From positions 2,232,001-2,296,000 of the forward strand of contig OZ251577.1 in the NCBI GenBank assembly GCA_965243805.1: DNA of 64,000 bases, in the 5' to 3' direction. The notes beneath the pieces were generated by a model. It was not told the DNA's origin and ran no database searches. It worked only from the letters and a program-made list of their open reading frames with translations. Below are positions 7,678-15,973 of the stretch, piece after piece. This DNA comes from CATQHQ01 sp965243805. Lineage in GTDB: Bacteria > Gemmatimonadota > Gemmatimonadetes > Longimicrobiales > Gaopeijiaceae. Position 1 is the stretch's first letter; each line of letters opens with the position of its first letter. Made by a program: the position numbers and the translations under genes.

Positions 7678-9278
7678 CGCTGGCGCGGGAACTCCACGCT
7701 GCCTTCGATCTCGGCGTGGAGGACAGCCACTTGGCCGTCGGTGCCGATCTCGAAGCGGAAGAACTCCTGGCTGCCGGAGGCGTCGTCCCAGTGAGCGCGG
7801 AAGGTGTCGTAGTGCCAGTGCTCCAGGGTGCCCTCGAAGCCCTCGCCGAAGCGGGCGTGTAGTCCTCCGTCGCGCTCCGAGACGACGATCTCGCCGTACA
7901 TCTTGTTCGTGTAAGTGCCAGCGTAGGCCGAGAGGGCGAGCGAGGGCGGGGCGTCGGTGACTCGGCTGTCCTCCACTTCCTGGGCGGCGTTCCGTTCCTC
8001 CTCCAGCACCTCCTGCCAGCGCGCTAGCATCCGTTCGCTCCAGGGGAGTTGCTCGCCGCCCTCGATCCGGTCGATCAGGCGATGGACTAGGGCGCTGGCG
8101 AAGAAGTTGGCGCCGTTCAGGTTGATCAGCAGCACGAAGCCGTAGTTGCGCTCCGGCACCATCGCCACCAGCGCGGTCATGCCGTCGATGTTGCCTCCGT
8201 GAGAGACGGTCTTCACGTCCCGGTAGTCGGTCAGGAACCAGCCGAGGCCATAGTTGAGGAAGTCGGACTCGGGCCAGATCCACGCCCAGGGCGCCACCTT
8301 GCGCATGACCATCTGCGGCGTGTGGGTCTCCAGCAGCGCCTCCTCCGAGACGACCCGTGCGCCTTCGTACTCGCCAGCGCTTCCCAGGTGCAGTCTGACC
8401 CACTGCGCCATCTGCACGACGCTGGAGTTGATGGAGCCGGCCGGGCCTGCGTTGTCGATGTTGCGGTACGGAACCGTCCGGAGATCGCCTTCCGGGCCGA
8501 GGAGGTGGGGCTGGGCCACGTTCTCCATCTCCGCCAGCGGACCCAGAAGGGTCGTGCTGCGGGTCATGCCCAGGGGTTCGAAGATGCGCTGGGCCACGAA
8601 GTCGTCCCACGTGACCCCCGACAGCACCTCGATCACCTCGCCGGCGGCGATCCACGTCGTGTTGTTGTACTGGAAGGTGGAGCGGAGCGGGAAGGTGATG
8701 GGCTGGTGGCGGACTTGATGCAGCACCTCTTCGCGGCTTCGGCCGCTGGCGTACCAGATGCGGTCGCCCCGCAAGAGGCCCGAGTTGTGGCTCATGAGGT
8801 CGCGGATGCGCAGGTCGCGGGTGATGTAGGGGTCGCTGAGCCGGAAGTCGGGGAGGTGGTCGATCACCAAGTCGTCCCAGGACGCCTTCCCTTCGTCCAC
8901 TAGGATCGCCAGGGCGGCTGCTGTGAACGCCTTGGAGCTGGAGCCCGCCGCGAAGATCGTGTGCTCGTCCACCGGGTCGCTGCCGCCTGTCTCGCGCACG
9001 CCGAACCCTCGGGCGTAGGTGATCTGGTCGTCCTGCACGACGGCGAGCGCCATCCCCGGAATGCCCCACTCGGCGACCATCGCCTCGATCTCGTCGTCCA
9101 GGCCGGCGAGGCCCTGCTGGGCGTGGGCCGGGAGCGCGAGGGCCGCAACGGCGAGCGCGAGGGCCGCGACGGATGCCGGGAGGGCCACGACGGGTGCGAC
9201 CGTGGCCAGCAGGGACAGGGGGACGGCGCGGCGGGCTCGGGCGGAGGTGGTGCCTTGGGTGGTGCGGGTCGTCTTCAC
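7674..9278 (-). CDS. secreted serine hydrolase, class C beta-lactamase/esterase family
   Basis: 534 aa with a long hydrophobic N-terminal signal ending in LPAHAQ (cleavage near residue 54). The beta-lactamase fold motifs are present: SxxK as SSSK (about residue 112), YxN as YNN (about 205), and HGG in place of KTG (SHGGNIDG, about 360). After residue 440 comes a C-terminal beta domain (YAGTYTNKMYGEIVV) typical of periplasmic beta-lactamase-related peptidases and esterases (DUF3471-like). It probably cleaves a D-amino-acid peptide or ester rather than an antibiotic, though that is inference. It is the first gene of an operon with the FAD oxidoreductase, which overlaps it by four bases. The signal peptide is encoded by Ala/Leu/Val repeats (ALALAVAALAL). 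Confidence 0.85.
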   Translation of the reverse strand: MKTTRTTQGTTSARARRAVPLSLLATVAPVVALPASVAALALAVAALALPAHAQQGLAGLDDEIEAMVAEWGIPGMALAVVQDDQITYARGFGVRETGGSDPVDEHTIFAAGSSSKAFTAAALAILVDEGKASWDDLVIDHLPDFRLSDPYITRDLRIRDLMSHNSGLLRGDRIWYASGRSREEVLHQVRHQPITFPLRSTFQYNNTTWIAAGEVIEVLSGVTWDDFVAQRIFEPLGMTRSTTLLGPLAEMENVAQPHLLGPEGDLRTVPYRNIDNAGPAGSINSSVVQMAQWVRLHLGSAGEYEGARVVSEEALLETHTPQMVMRKVAPWAWIWPESDFLNYGLGWFLTDYRDVKTVSHGGNIDGMTALVAMVPERNYGFVLLINLNGANFFASALVHRLIDRIEGGEQLPWSERMLARWQEVLEEERNAAQEVEDSRVTDAPPSLALSAYAGTYTNKMYGEIVVSERDGGLHARFGEGFEGTLEHWHYDTFRAHWDDASGSQEFFRFEIGTDGQVAVLHAEIEGSVEFPRQR

Positions 9279-9407
9279 GGTTTCGTCTTCCTGTGTCGCT
9301 GTGATCGGTCTTCTGTGGACTGAATGTGGGCTGCTCCACGGTACGAAAAAAAATTAGTCCCATCCAGCTATGTGAGCGCCCCAAATACCGCACCCTAATT
9401 GGTCCGT

Positions 9408-10367
9408 ATGGACCACGACCTCTCCTACCGGGACCTTTTCGCCTTCCCTCGGATGGTGCGGAGCACGCTGCGGCTCCACCTGCCCGAGATGGCCGCCGAG
9501 CTGGACCTCTCCTCTCTCAAGCGCGTCGAGAGCGTCTTCGTCACCGAGACCGGACACCGCCGCGCGGCGGACGTCGTGTGGCGCGCCCGCCTGAGGGCGG
9601 AGCCTTCTACGTGGGTGCTGCTCGACTTCGAGTTCCAGTCCACGGTGGACCGAGAGATGCCCCTTCGGACGGACACCTACGTTGCGCTGTTGCGGGAGGC
9701 GGCGGCCCGACAGCCGTGGGGCAAGCGGCCGAACTATGCGCTGGTGGCGTCGGTGGTGCTCTACAACGGCGAGGATCGGTGGCCAGCGATGCCGACGCCG
9801 CCGCCGGCGTGGATGGGCGGGGAGGTGAAGCGGGGAGTCCGCTACCACCTGGTTGACGTGGGTCCCCACGGTCGGTACGATCCGGAGTGGCGAGGAGCGG
9901 CTGCGGCGATGAGCCACCTGGAGCGAGCGCGGACGCCGGAGGCGTTCGCCGAGGTGTTCGCGAAGCTGGTGGTGGACCTGCCGTCGCCGGAGGACGCCGG
10001 GCTGAGGCGAGCGTTCTACCGATGGGCGTTGCGGTTGCTGGAACACCGAAACCTGTCGGTGGAGGAACTGAACAAGGTGGAGGACCTGATGGAGGGAATG
10101 CCGAGGATCGTCGATAGGATGAAGCAGTGGGAGAAGGACTGGCACCGCCAGGGCCGTGCGGAAGGTCGTGCGGAAGGCCAGAGGGAGGGCCAGCAGCAGG
10201 TGTTGGTGCGCCAAGCGGGCACGAAGTTCGGGTCTGCGGTGGCTCGGCGACTCGAGGCGGCACTGGAGGGGATCGCCGATCCAGACCGGACGGCGGTCAT
10301 CTCGGACCTGGTCCTCGAACACGAAACGGGCGACGAGTTTATGGCCGCCGTGCGCGGGACGGGCTAG
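9408..10367 (+). CDS. Rpn-family putative nuclease, copy 1
   Basis: 319 aa from ATG 9408 (MDHDLSYRDLFAFP, the family opening); a TTG at 9399 is possible but less likely. The core RRAADVVWRARL, then VLLDFEFQSTVDREMPLR, matches the PD-(D/E)XK-type core of Rpn/transposase_31-like proteins (D, then E-x-Q, then M..R). The C-terminal half is helical and ends in a charged repeat region (GRAEGRAEGQREGQQQ) followed by a conserved tail. Rpn proteins are DNA nucleases linked to recombination and, in some cases, phage defence. A second copy lies at 13461-14447 in the same orientation. Its 3' end overlaps the end of the convergent cytochrome gene by four bases. Confidence 0.8.
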   Translation: MDHDLSYRDLFAFPRMVRSTLRLHLPEMAAELDLSSLKRVESVFVTETGHRRAADVVWRARLRAEPSTWVLLDFEFQSTVDREMPLRTDTYVALLREAAARQPWGKRPNYALVASVVLYNGEDRWPAMPTPPPAWMGGEVKRGVRYHLVDVGPHGRYDPEWRGAAAAMSHLERARTPEAFAEVFAKLVVDLPSPEDAGLRRAFYRWALRLLEHRNLSVEELNKVEDLMEGMPRIVDRMKQWEKDWHRQGRAEGRAEGQREGQQQVLVRQAGTKFGSAVARRLEAALEGIADPDRTAVISDLVLEHETGDEFMAAVRGTG

Positions 10368-12064
10368 TTAGCGCCGATCGTTGCTTCCGCGACCGTGATC
10401 GCCGAGGCGGAGGCCATTTCGCGGTAGTATCGGACGAAGCGACGCGTCTCGAACGCATCGTAGGCGGCTAGATTTTCGGCCCAGCGGTAGCCGATCGGCT
10501 GGAAGCGGAGGCGGGCGGTGACGGTGAAGGGTCCGTCCGTGCGCTCCACAGCCACGGAGTAGCGGACCCGGTCGCCGCCAGGGGCGAAGTCGGCGTCGGA
10601 GCGGGCCGCGCCGCGAACGGCTGCCCGCTCCCCGGCGATCTCCGCGTCGAAGCCCTCTGGAAGCAGCCGGTTGTCCTTGGCCCAGGCCTCGGCGGACGCC
10701 AAGCCCGTGGTCACCACTCCGGCCCGGTCGGTCATCACCGCCTGGTAGACCTGTACTTGGTCCGGCGAGCGGATCTCGGTGTGATGGGGCTCGTAGGCGG
10801 AGCCGTCGCGGTCGTGGTCGTCGCCCGTGATGCTGCCGTCGGCGGCGACCGCTCCCGACTCGAAGATCGTCCGGCCGCCTGGGCCGGTCACGACGACATG
10901 AAGCCAAGCCCGCCGCGACGGATAGCCAGTAGGGAACTTGTGGCCGGCGTGGTTGCGCACCTCGATGTCGAAGGCAAGCCGTGCGCCCTGGCCTCCGTCG
11001 CCGCCCTGCACTCCCTCGCCCACCTGCACTTCCGCGCTGGTCACGCTCACGCTGGCGGTGGAGGTCCTCAAGTGCTCTTCGGTGCGGAGCGCGGACAGCT
11101 CCATCTCGGCTGGCAGGGCGACGGTGCCGAGCTCGTCGCGGTAGCGGTCGAGCATCCGTAGCATGAAGAAGTTGCCGCCCCTGAAGACATGGCGGGAGAC
11201 CCGGGGCCGGGCGCGCCCCAGCACCATCGTCACGGGCAGCTCTTCTGTTGCCTCGGGCATGTGGCAGTCCTGGCAACTCTGCTCTCCGGCGAAGGCGCTC
11301 GCCTGCCACTCCAGGTAGGGGACCTGCTCCGGGAACTCGGGGCCCGCTTCGCCGTCCGGACGAAAGGCGTGGGTGAAGAGGGTATGGCACGTCGCGCAAA
11401 GCTCCGACGACTGGACATGCTCGGCCTCTTGGGGACGGAACCCGGTGGCCGAGTGCATGATCCCAACACCGCCCGAGTCCGGCTCGAAGGGACCATAGAC
11501 CGGCCTCCCCTCGGGCGGAGCGGAGCGGTCGATGGCGAAGCCGCCGGAGAAGCTTTGGTCAGTGCCGAAGTTGTCGGGCGTCACACGGTGGCAGACGGTA
11601 CACGACACTCCGTCGGCCGCCGGCCCGGCCATCTCGCCATCGTTTTCCGCCGGCAGGTGGGCGAAGACTTGGCCCGCACGGCCCTGGTACTCGGCCAGGA
11701 CGTTTGCCATCGGCATGTGGCAGCGCGAGCACTGGGCTTCGATCTCGGCCGTCGCCTCCGGGTAATCCATGACCTCGCGCCGGACCGCCGCCTGCCAGTA
11801 GGGGTCGCGGGCGCTGTTGGCCATCATCGACGCCCGCCAGTCGTGGCCGATCGACACCCCCACGCCCTCGCTGGTGGTCACGCCCTGGTGGCAAGCGATG
11901 CACCGGTCGGCGGTTGCGAACGGCTCTGTCTCCGGTGCGAACCGCTCCGTCTCCTGGGCGCGAGCGGCGACGCTGGCGAAGAGGCCGGGCGCTGCCAAGA
12001 GGCAACGGCAACCCCAGGCGAGCGCAGGGCTGGCGAATCGGGCATGTGGGGGACGGGTCGCCAC
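10364..12064 (-). CDS. pentahaem c-type cytochrome
   Basis: 566 aa. Five CxxCH haem motifs are present: CIACH (55-59), CSRCH (about 110), CTVCH (about 153), CATCH (about 224) and CQDCH (about 268). An N-terminal signal ends near ARAQ (residue 37). The second half has no haem and reads as a beta-sandwich (RLAFDIEVRNHAGHKFPTGYPSRRAWLHVVV), which is typical of cytochrome c-554-like multihaem proteins with a C-terminal domain of unknown role. It should be exported and matured by the cytochrome c system and carry electrons in the periplasm or at the outer membrane. The start is GTG 12064, one base after the stop of the upstream cytochrome-barrel gene, so the two are co-transcribed and probably work together. 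Confidence 0.85.
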   Translation of the reverse strand: MATRPPHARFASPALAWGCRCLLAAPGLFASVAARAQETERFAPETEPFATADRCIACHQGVTTSEGVGVSIGHDWRASMMANSARDPYWQAAVRREVMDYPEATAEIEAQCSRCHMPMANVLAEYQGRAGQVFAHLPAENDGEMAGPAADGVSCTVCHRVTPDNFGTDQSFSGGFAIDRSAPPEGRPVYGPFEPDSGGVGIMHSATGFRPQEAEHVQSSELCATCHTLFTHAFRPDGEAGPEFPEQVPYLEWQASAFAGEQSCQDCHMPEATEELPVTMVLGRARPRVSRHVFRGGNFFMLRMLDRYRDELGTVALPAEMELSALRTEEHLRTSTASVSVTSAEVQVGEGVQGGDGGQGARLAFDIEVRNHAGHKFPTGYPSRRAWLHVVVTGPGGRTIFESGAVAADGSITGDDHDRDGSAYEPHHTEIRSPDQVQVYQAVMTDRAGVVTTGLASAEAWAKDNRLLPEGFDAEIAGERAAVRGAARSDADFAPGGDRVRYSVAVERTDGPFTVTARLRFQPIGYRWAENLAAYDAFETRRFVRYYREMASASAITVAEATIGAN

Positions 12065-12065
12065 T

Positions 12066-13259
12066 CTACCAGCCCTCCCAGAAGCCGCCGTCGAACCAGT
12101 CCAGGAGCACGTAGCTCACCAAGCGCGTCCCGCGCCCCCGCCGTGCTGACACCGGGACCAGCACTCCCACGTTGGCCAGCACGTGTTGGCGCGTGTTCAG
12201 GGCGATCTGCATCTGCGGCACCAAGTCGGCGTACACGTCCGCGTCGTCGGAGCCCAGTGCGCGGTTCGCGACGAGTTCCACCATCGGCGTCCAGGACCGA
12301 CCCCATGCGCCGCTGGAGAAGCCGCGCCCCAGCACCAGTCGACCGTAGGCGCGCAGATCGCCACCGTCGTAGAGCGGTACGCGCGCCCCGGTCTGTCCCT
12401 GAAGGAACGAGTCCTCCCCCAGGAGTTGCCCGAAGTGCAGGAAGCCGCCCACCGACGCGCCCCGGGGCTCCGTCGATTCCGGGTCGGAGCTGGCCGGGAA
12501 GTGCACGTCGCCCGACAACGAGACGACCGAGCCCGACTCGATGCTGTGGAAGAAGGCGTGCTTGACGGCGACCTCGACCTCGCCCAGCCGCGCCCGTCCG
12601 CCTTCGCCGCTCTCTCGCCGCTCCCACTCGTAGGGAATGGCGACCTCCCACTGGCTTCGGGGGCCGAAACGCTGCTCGTAGACGAACTCCGCGCCTCCCT
12701 GTCCGCTCCCGTCCACAGGCAAGCTGGCCGCTACCACCCACTCGTCCTCCGGGTACGCCTTCTCCGTGAACAGGGGGCGAGGCAGGTTCAGCTCGCCTCG
12801 GGGCCAGGCGTCGTCGGTGCACATCGTCCGAATGTAGTCCATGACCCGCTGGAGCTGCTCCGGCGTGAGCGCGCCCCGGAACGCGGGCATCATCTCGCTG
12901 AACCCCCGCACCGGTCCTCCTTCGTGGGCTACGGCGACCCAGTCGGCGTCGGGCTCCCGGGCGGCGAAGTCGCAGTCCGTGAAGTCGGGCACCTCCTCCT
13001 CAAAGGCGAGAAGGGCTGGGTCGGTCCCGCGCCCGTCGGCCCCGTGGCAGTTGGCGCACGAGGCTTGGTAGAGGACCTCCCCGGTGGCGGACGACAGGTC
13101 GTCGGGCAGCTGGGCGGCAAGAGGCGGCGATGACGGGGCGGCGGCCAGGGCCAGAGCGAGTAGCGTGTGCGCCCAGGGGCTGGGCAGGAGGCGAGGCCGA
13201 GGACCGACGGCGGCCGGGGAACGGGGCCTTTGGGCTGGATTCGATCTGGTTGTGGCCAC
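12066..13259 (-). CDS. monohaem cytochrome c fused to an outer-membrane barrel-like domain
   Basis: About 397 aa. Start GTG 13259 is proposed because it precedes an Arg-rich n-region and a hydrophobic signal (HTLLALALAAAPSSPPLAAQ), though the frame stays open further upstream. One haem motif, CANCH, is at about 68-72, with a Met ligand candidate in EMMPAFRG near 118. This gives an ordinary cytochrome c domain up to about residue 145. The remaining 250 residues are short amphipathic strands (EFVYEQRFGPRSQWEVAIPYEW, GSVVSLSGDVHF) and the protein ends in a Trp-terminated strand (DWFDGGFWEGW), as outer-membrane barrels do. It is the first gene of an operon with the pentahaem cytochrome. An outer-membrane electron conduit is a reasonable guess, not shown. 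Confidence 0.72.
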   Translation of the reverse strand: MATTRSNPAQRPRSPAAVGPRPRLLPSPWAHTLLALALAAAPSSPPLAAQLPDDLSSATGEVLYQASCANCHGADGRGTDPALLAFEEEVPDFTDCDFAAREPDADWVAVAHEGGPVRGFSEMMPAFRGALTPEQLQRVMDYIRTMCTDDAWPRGELNLPRPLFTEKAYPEDEWVVAASLPVDGSGQGGAEFVYEQRFGPRSQWEVAIPYEWERRESGEGGRARLGEVEVAVKHAFFHSIESGSVVSLSGDVHFPASSDPESTEPRGASVGGFLHFGQLLGEDSFLQGQTGARVPLYDGGDLRAYGRLVLGRGFSSGAWGRSWTPMVELVANRALGSDDADVYADLVPQMQIALNTRQHVLANVGVLVPVSARRGRGTRLVSYVLLDWFDGGFWEGW

Positions 13260-13460
13260 TGCGGGTCGCTTGGTGTGCGTGAGGGACGCTTCGGGGGTTG
13301 GGAGGGGGGTGTTTCCGCGCTGGGGCCGCAGCCGTCGTGGTTGGCCTCTTGCCGTGCGGAAGATAGGTGCTGGCCGGCGTGGCGCGAAAGTTGTTGCGGT
13401 TCTGTTGCCGCAACTGGTGCGTTCGGGAGCGGACGGTGATCTGGGGTCCTGCGCCGGGCC

Positions 13461-14447
13461 ATGAAGGAGATGATACTGCTGGGCGACGGTTCGTACCTGA
13501 CGGCGGATCACATCGTGGCCGCGCATCTTTATGAGAAGGCCCTCTTCGCCTTCCCTCGGATGGTACGGAGCACGCTGCGGCTCCACCTGCCCGAGTTGGA
13601 GGCCAAGCTGCACCTCTCCTCGTCTCAAGCGCGTGGAGAGCGTCTCGTCACCGAGACTGGCCACCGCCGCGCGGCGGATGTGGTGTGGCGCGCCCGCCTG
13701 AGGGCGGAGCCTTCCACCTGGGTGTTGCTCGTCTTCGAGTTCCAGTCCACGGTGGACCGCGGGATGCATGATCGGGTGGACACCTACGCTGCGCTGTTGC
13801 GGACGGAGGCGGGCCGGCAGCCGTGGGGCAAGCGACCGAACTATGCGCTGGTGGCGTCGGTGGTGCTCTTCAACGGCGAGGACCGGTGGCTGGCGCCGCC
13901 GACACCGCCGCCGACATGGATGGGCGGGGAGGTGAAGCGGGGAGTCCGCTACCACCTGGTTGACGTGGGTCCCCACGGTCGGTACGATCCAGAATGGCGA
14001 GGAGCGGCTGCGGCGGTGAGCCACTTGGAGCGAGCGCGGACGCCGGCGGCGTTCGCCGAGGTGTTCGCGAAGCTGGTGGAGGACCTGCCGTCGCCGGAGG
14101 ATGCCGGGCTGAGGCGAGCGTTCTACCGATGGGCGTTGCGGTTGGTGGAACACCGAAACCTGTCGGTGGAGGAACTGAACAAGGTGGAGGACCTGATGGA
14201 AGTGCCGAGGATCGTGGAGAGGATGAAGCAGTGGGAGAAGGACTGGCACCGCCAGGGCCTGCGGCAAGGCCAGCAGCAGGTGCTGGTGCGCCAAGCGGGC
14301 ACGAAGTTCGGGTCTGCGGTGGCTCGCCGACTCGAGGCGGCACTGGAGGGGACCGCCGATCCGGACCGGACGGCCGCCATCTCGGATCTGGTCCTCGAAC
14401 ACGAGACGGGCGACGAGTTCCTGGCCGCGGTGCGCGGGACGGGCTAG
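13461..14447 (+). CDS. Rpn-family putative nuclease, copy 2, with compensating frameshifts
   Basis: 328 aa, nearly identical to the copy at 9408-10367 from AFPRMVRS to the shared end AAVRGTG. Three differences stand out. The N-terminus is unrelated and longer (MKEMILLGDGSYLTADHIVAAH). At 13613-13656 a one-base insertion followed by a one-base deletion replaces the segment LKRVESVF of copy 1 with a different 8-9 residues before the frame returns at VTETGHRR. The charged repeat is shorter (RQGLRQGQQQ). The catalytic-type residues (RRAADVVW, FEFQSTVD) are kept, so it may still be active. The start could be ATG 13461 or 13470. It diverges from the cytochrome operon and is followed by the TIGR04255 cassette. 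Confidence 0.75.
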   Translation: MKEMILLGDGSYLTADHIVAAHLYEKALFAFPRMVRSTLRLHLPELEAKLHLSSSQARGERLVTETGHRRAADVVWRARLRAEPSTWVLLVFEFQSTVDRGMHDRVDTYAALLRTEAGRQPWGKRPNYALVASVVLFNGEDRWLAPPTPPPTWMGGEVKRGVRYHLVDVGPHGRYDPEWRGAAAAVSHLERARTPAAFAEVFAKLVEDLPSPEDAGLRRAFYRWALRLVEHRNLSVEELNKVEDLMEVPRIVERMKQWEKDWHRQGLRQGQQQVLVRQAGTKFGSAVARRLEAALEGTADPDRTAAISDLVLEHETGDEFLAAVRGTG

Positions 14448-14612
14448 CCGGCTGCCCTTGGCGTGCGCTCGCCGACGAAGCGCGGTCTTGGCTCGGCGGA
14501 CGCTCTTCTGTCCGGTTGCGGACGGAAACGTTACCTTGAGTTCAATCGTATCGTTCCAGAGAGGACGCGTCTCTCGCCCATCCGCCCTCATCAGCCCGCC
14601 TAGACAGCCGCC

Positions 14613-15440
14613 ATGATGGAACCACGGCCCCTACAGCCAACGCACATCCCCGAGGTGCCGCTACCCCAGGCGCCGCTAGCCGCCGTCGTCGCCCAGGTGC
14701 GATTTGCTCCGATTCTGGCGATCGGACAGTCTCGTGCCTCCGAAGCCGTAGCCGCCTTCCAAGAGGAGTTGAGATCGACCTATCCGCACCTAACGGCGGA
14801 AGATACTCACCAGATCAACATGACAAGCCCTTCGCAGATCGATGTTGGCCATTCCCGGATTTGGCGGCTTGCGGACAGCGCGAATCGTCCTTCGGCATGG
14901 AGGGTTTCCCTGGCGCAGGACTTCGTATCGCTCGAAACGCGCCAATACCATAGTCGACGTGACTTCCTCGATCGCCTCCGAGCCGTCATCAATGCAACTG
15001 CCACCAACTTCTCCCCGACGGACAGCACGCGCTTTGGACTACGGTACATCGATCAGCTGACCGGCACCGCAGCAAGCAAGGTTGCCGACCTAGTCGTGCC
15101 GGAGGTGCTCGGCGTACACGCAAGTGGCAATGGGCTAGCCCAACTGCGATCCTCCATCGTTCATTCAATGATGCTTGCCCAGTTCCTGGCCCCCAATGAC
15201 GACACCGTGTTGGCCCGGTGGGGAGTCCTGCCCCCCAATACTACGCACGCCCCAGATGTTCTTGACCCTGTTGACGAAAGGAGCTGGGTTTTGGACATGG
15301 ACATGTCTACGACCCGACCTCACGTGTTTTCCGATTCCTCGTTGGTGCGCACTGCAGAGGCTTTTGCAGAATCTCTATATTGGCTGTTCAGACAAATGGT
15401 GAAGGAGAACTTCCTTCGGTACCACGGAGCCAACTTGTGA
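14613..15440 (+). CDS. TIGR04255 family protein
   Basis: 275 aa. The opening (IPEVPLPQAPLAAVVAQVRFAPI) is the signature of the sporadically distributed TIGR04255 family. The centre (FVSLETRQYHSRRDFLDRLRAVINA, then FGLRYIDQL) also fits the family, which has no established function but often sits beside toxin-antitoxin and defence genes. No membrane segment or signal peptide is seen, so it is cytoplasmic. It is the first of three tightly packed plus-strand genes; the next start (GTG 15437) overlaps its stop. GC is clearly lower than in the flanking nuclease gene, suggesting transfer. It may be an antitoxin, chaperone or sensor for the RES protein two genes on; this is inference from context. 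Confidence 0.8.
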   Translation: MMEPRPLQPTHIPEVPLPQAPLAAVVAQVRFAPILAIGQSRASEAVAAFQEELRSTYPHLTAEDTHQINMTSPSQIDVGHSRIWRLADSANRPSAWRVSLAQDFVSLETRQYHSRRDFLDRLRAVINATATNFSPTDSTRFGLRYIDQLTGTAASKVADLVVPEVLGVHASGNGLAQLRSSIVHSMMLAQFLAPNDDTVLARWGVLPPNTTHAPDVLDPVDERSWVLDMDMSTTRPHVFSDSSLVRTAEAFAESLYWLFRQMVKENFLRYHGANL

Positions 15441-15970
15441 CTGGTATGACGGCCATGAGCACCTCGCTGGCGCACCCGCACGTCAGACCACGTAGCCAGC
15501 GATCGCTTCGTTATGACTGGCTATTGCCGGTAGCTCTGGACCTGCAACCTACACTCCCAACGACATTTGAGCACTTCATTGTACAGCAGACCAATACAAC
15601 CTATGGCGGCATCCGCCCGACCCAGAGCTTGGTAGTTTGTTATGCAGTGGATGTTGCATCCGTCCACGCCGCTAGCGGACATAATCGATCTGTACCGGAA
15701 CGAGTCGTCCGTGTCTGGGCACTCGAAGAAGATGAGGAGGACCGTCTGATGGACCTTTGCGACAGAGATGCAGCTACGGCTTCCAACTTGGCGACAGCCA
15801 CCGACATGCTCGTTCATTACTTGAAGCAGGACAGGATCCCTGGCGTAGTCCGTAGACCGATTCCGGCAATCGACGGAACTACGCTGCTCGAGTTGTTGTT
15901 GAAGGGAGATTCCGCGGGTGTGATGAAGGTATGCCAGGACATGTTTCGGTTCGACAACATGTACGCTTGA
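15437..15970 (+). CDS. hypothetical protein between TIGR04255 and RES genes, possible antitoxin
   Basis: 177 aa from GTG 15437, which overlaps the previous stop as GTGA; ATG 15446 and 15455 are alternatives. I do not recognise a family. The middle is a beta-rich segment (RPTQSLVVCYAVDVASVHAA, then RVVRVWALEEDEEDRLMDL). The end is helical (DGTTLLELLLKGDSAGVMKVCQDMF) and faintly resembles the C-terminal part of MbcA/ParS/Xre-type antitoxins, which pair with RES toxins. That likeness is weak. The RES gene starts three bases after its stop, so the two are translated together, which is the usual arrangement of antitoxin then toxin. GC in 15541-15600 is 28 of 60, well below the window norm. Confidence 0.6.
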   Translation: MTGMTAMSTSLAHPHVRPRSQRSLRYDWLLPVALDLQPTLPTTFEHFIVQQTNTTYGGIRPTQSLVVCYAVDVASVHAASGHNRSVPERVVRVWALEEDEEDRLMDLCDRDAATASNLATATDMLVHYLKQDRIPGVVRRPIPAIDGTTLLELLLKGDSAGVMKVCQDMFRFDNMYA

Positions 15971-15973
15971 ACC

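Noticed and set aside
6031..7794. 587-codon plus-strand frame opposite the FAD oxidoreductase
   Set aside because: The minus strand has the complete FAD-binding and DAO motifs; the plus frame has none.
9279..9407. Terminal inverted repeat of a mobile element upstream of Rpn copy 1
   Set aside because: The flank of copy 2 (13260-13460) has no similar sequence, so no shared element end is supported.
13260..14591. Upstream extension of the cytochrome-barrel gene through the Rpn gene
   Set aside because: The frame is open by chance opposite the Rpn gene; the signal peptide places the start near 13259.
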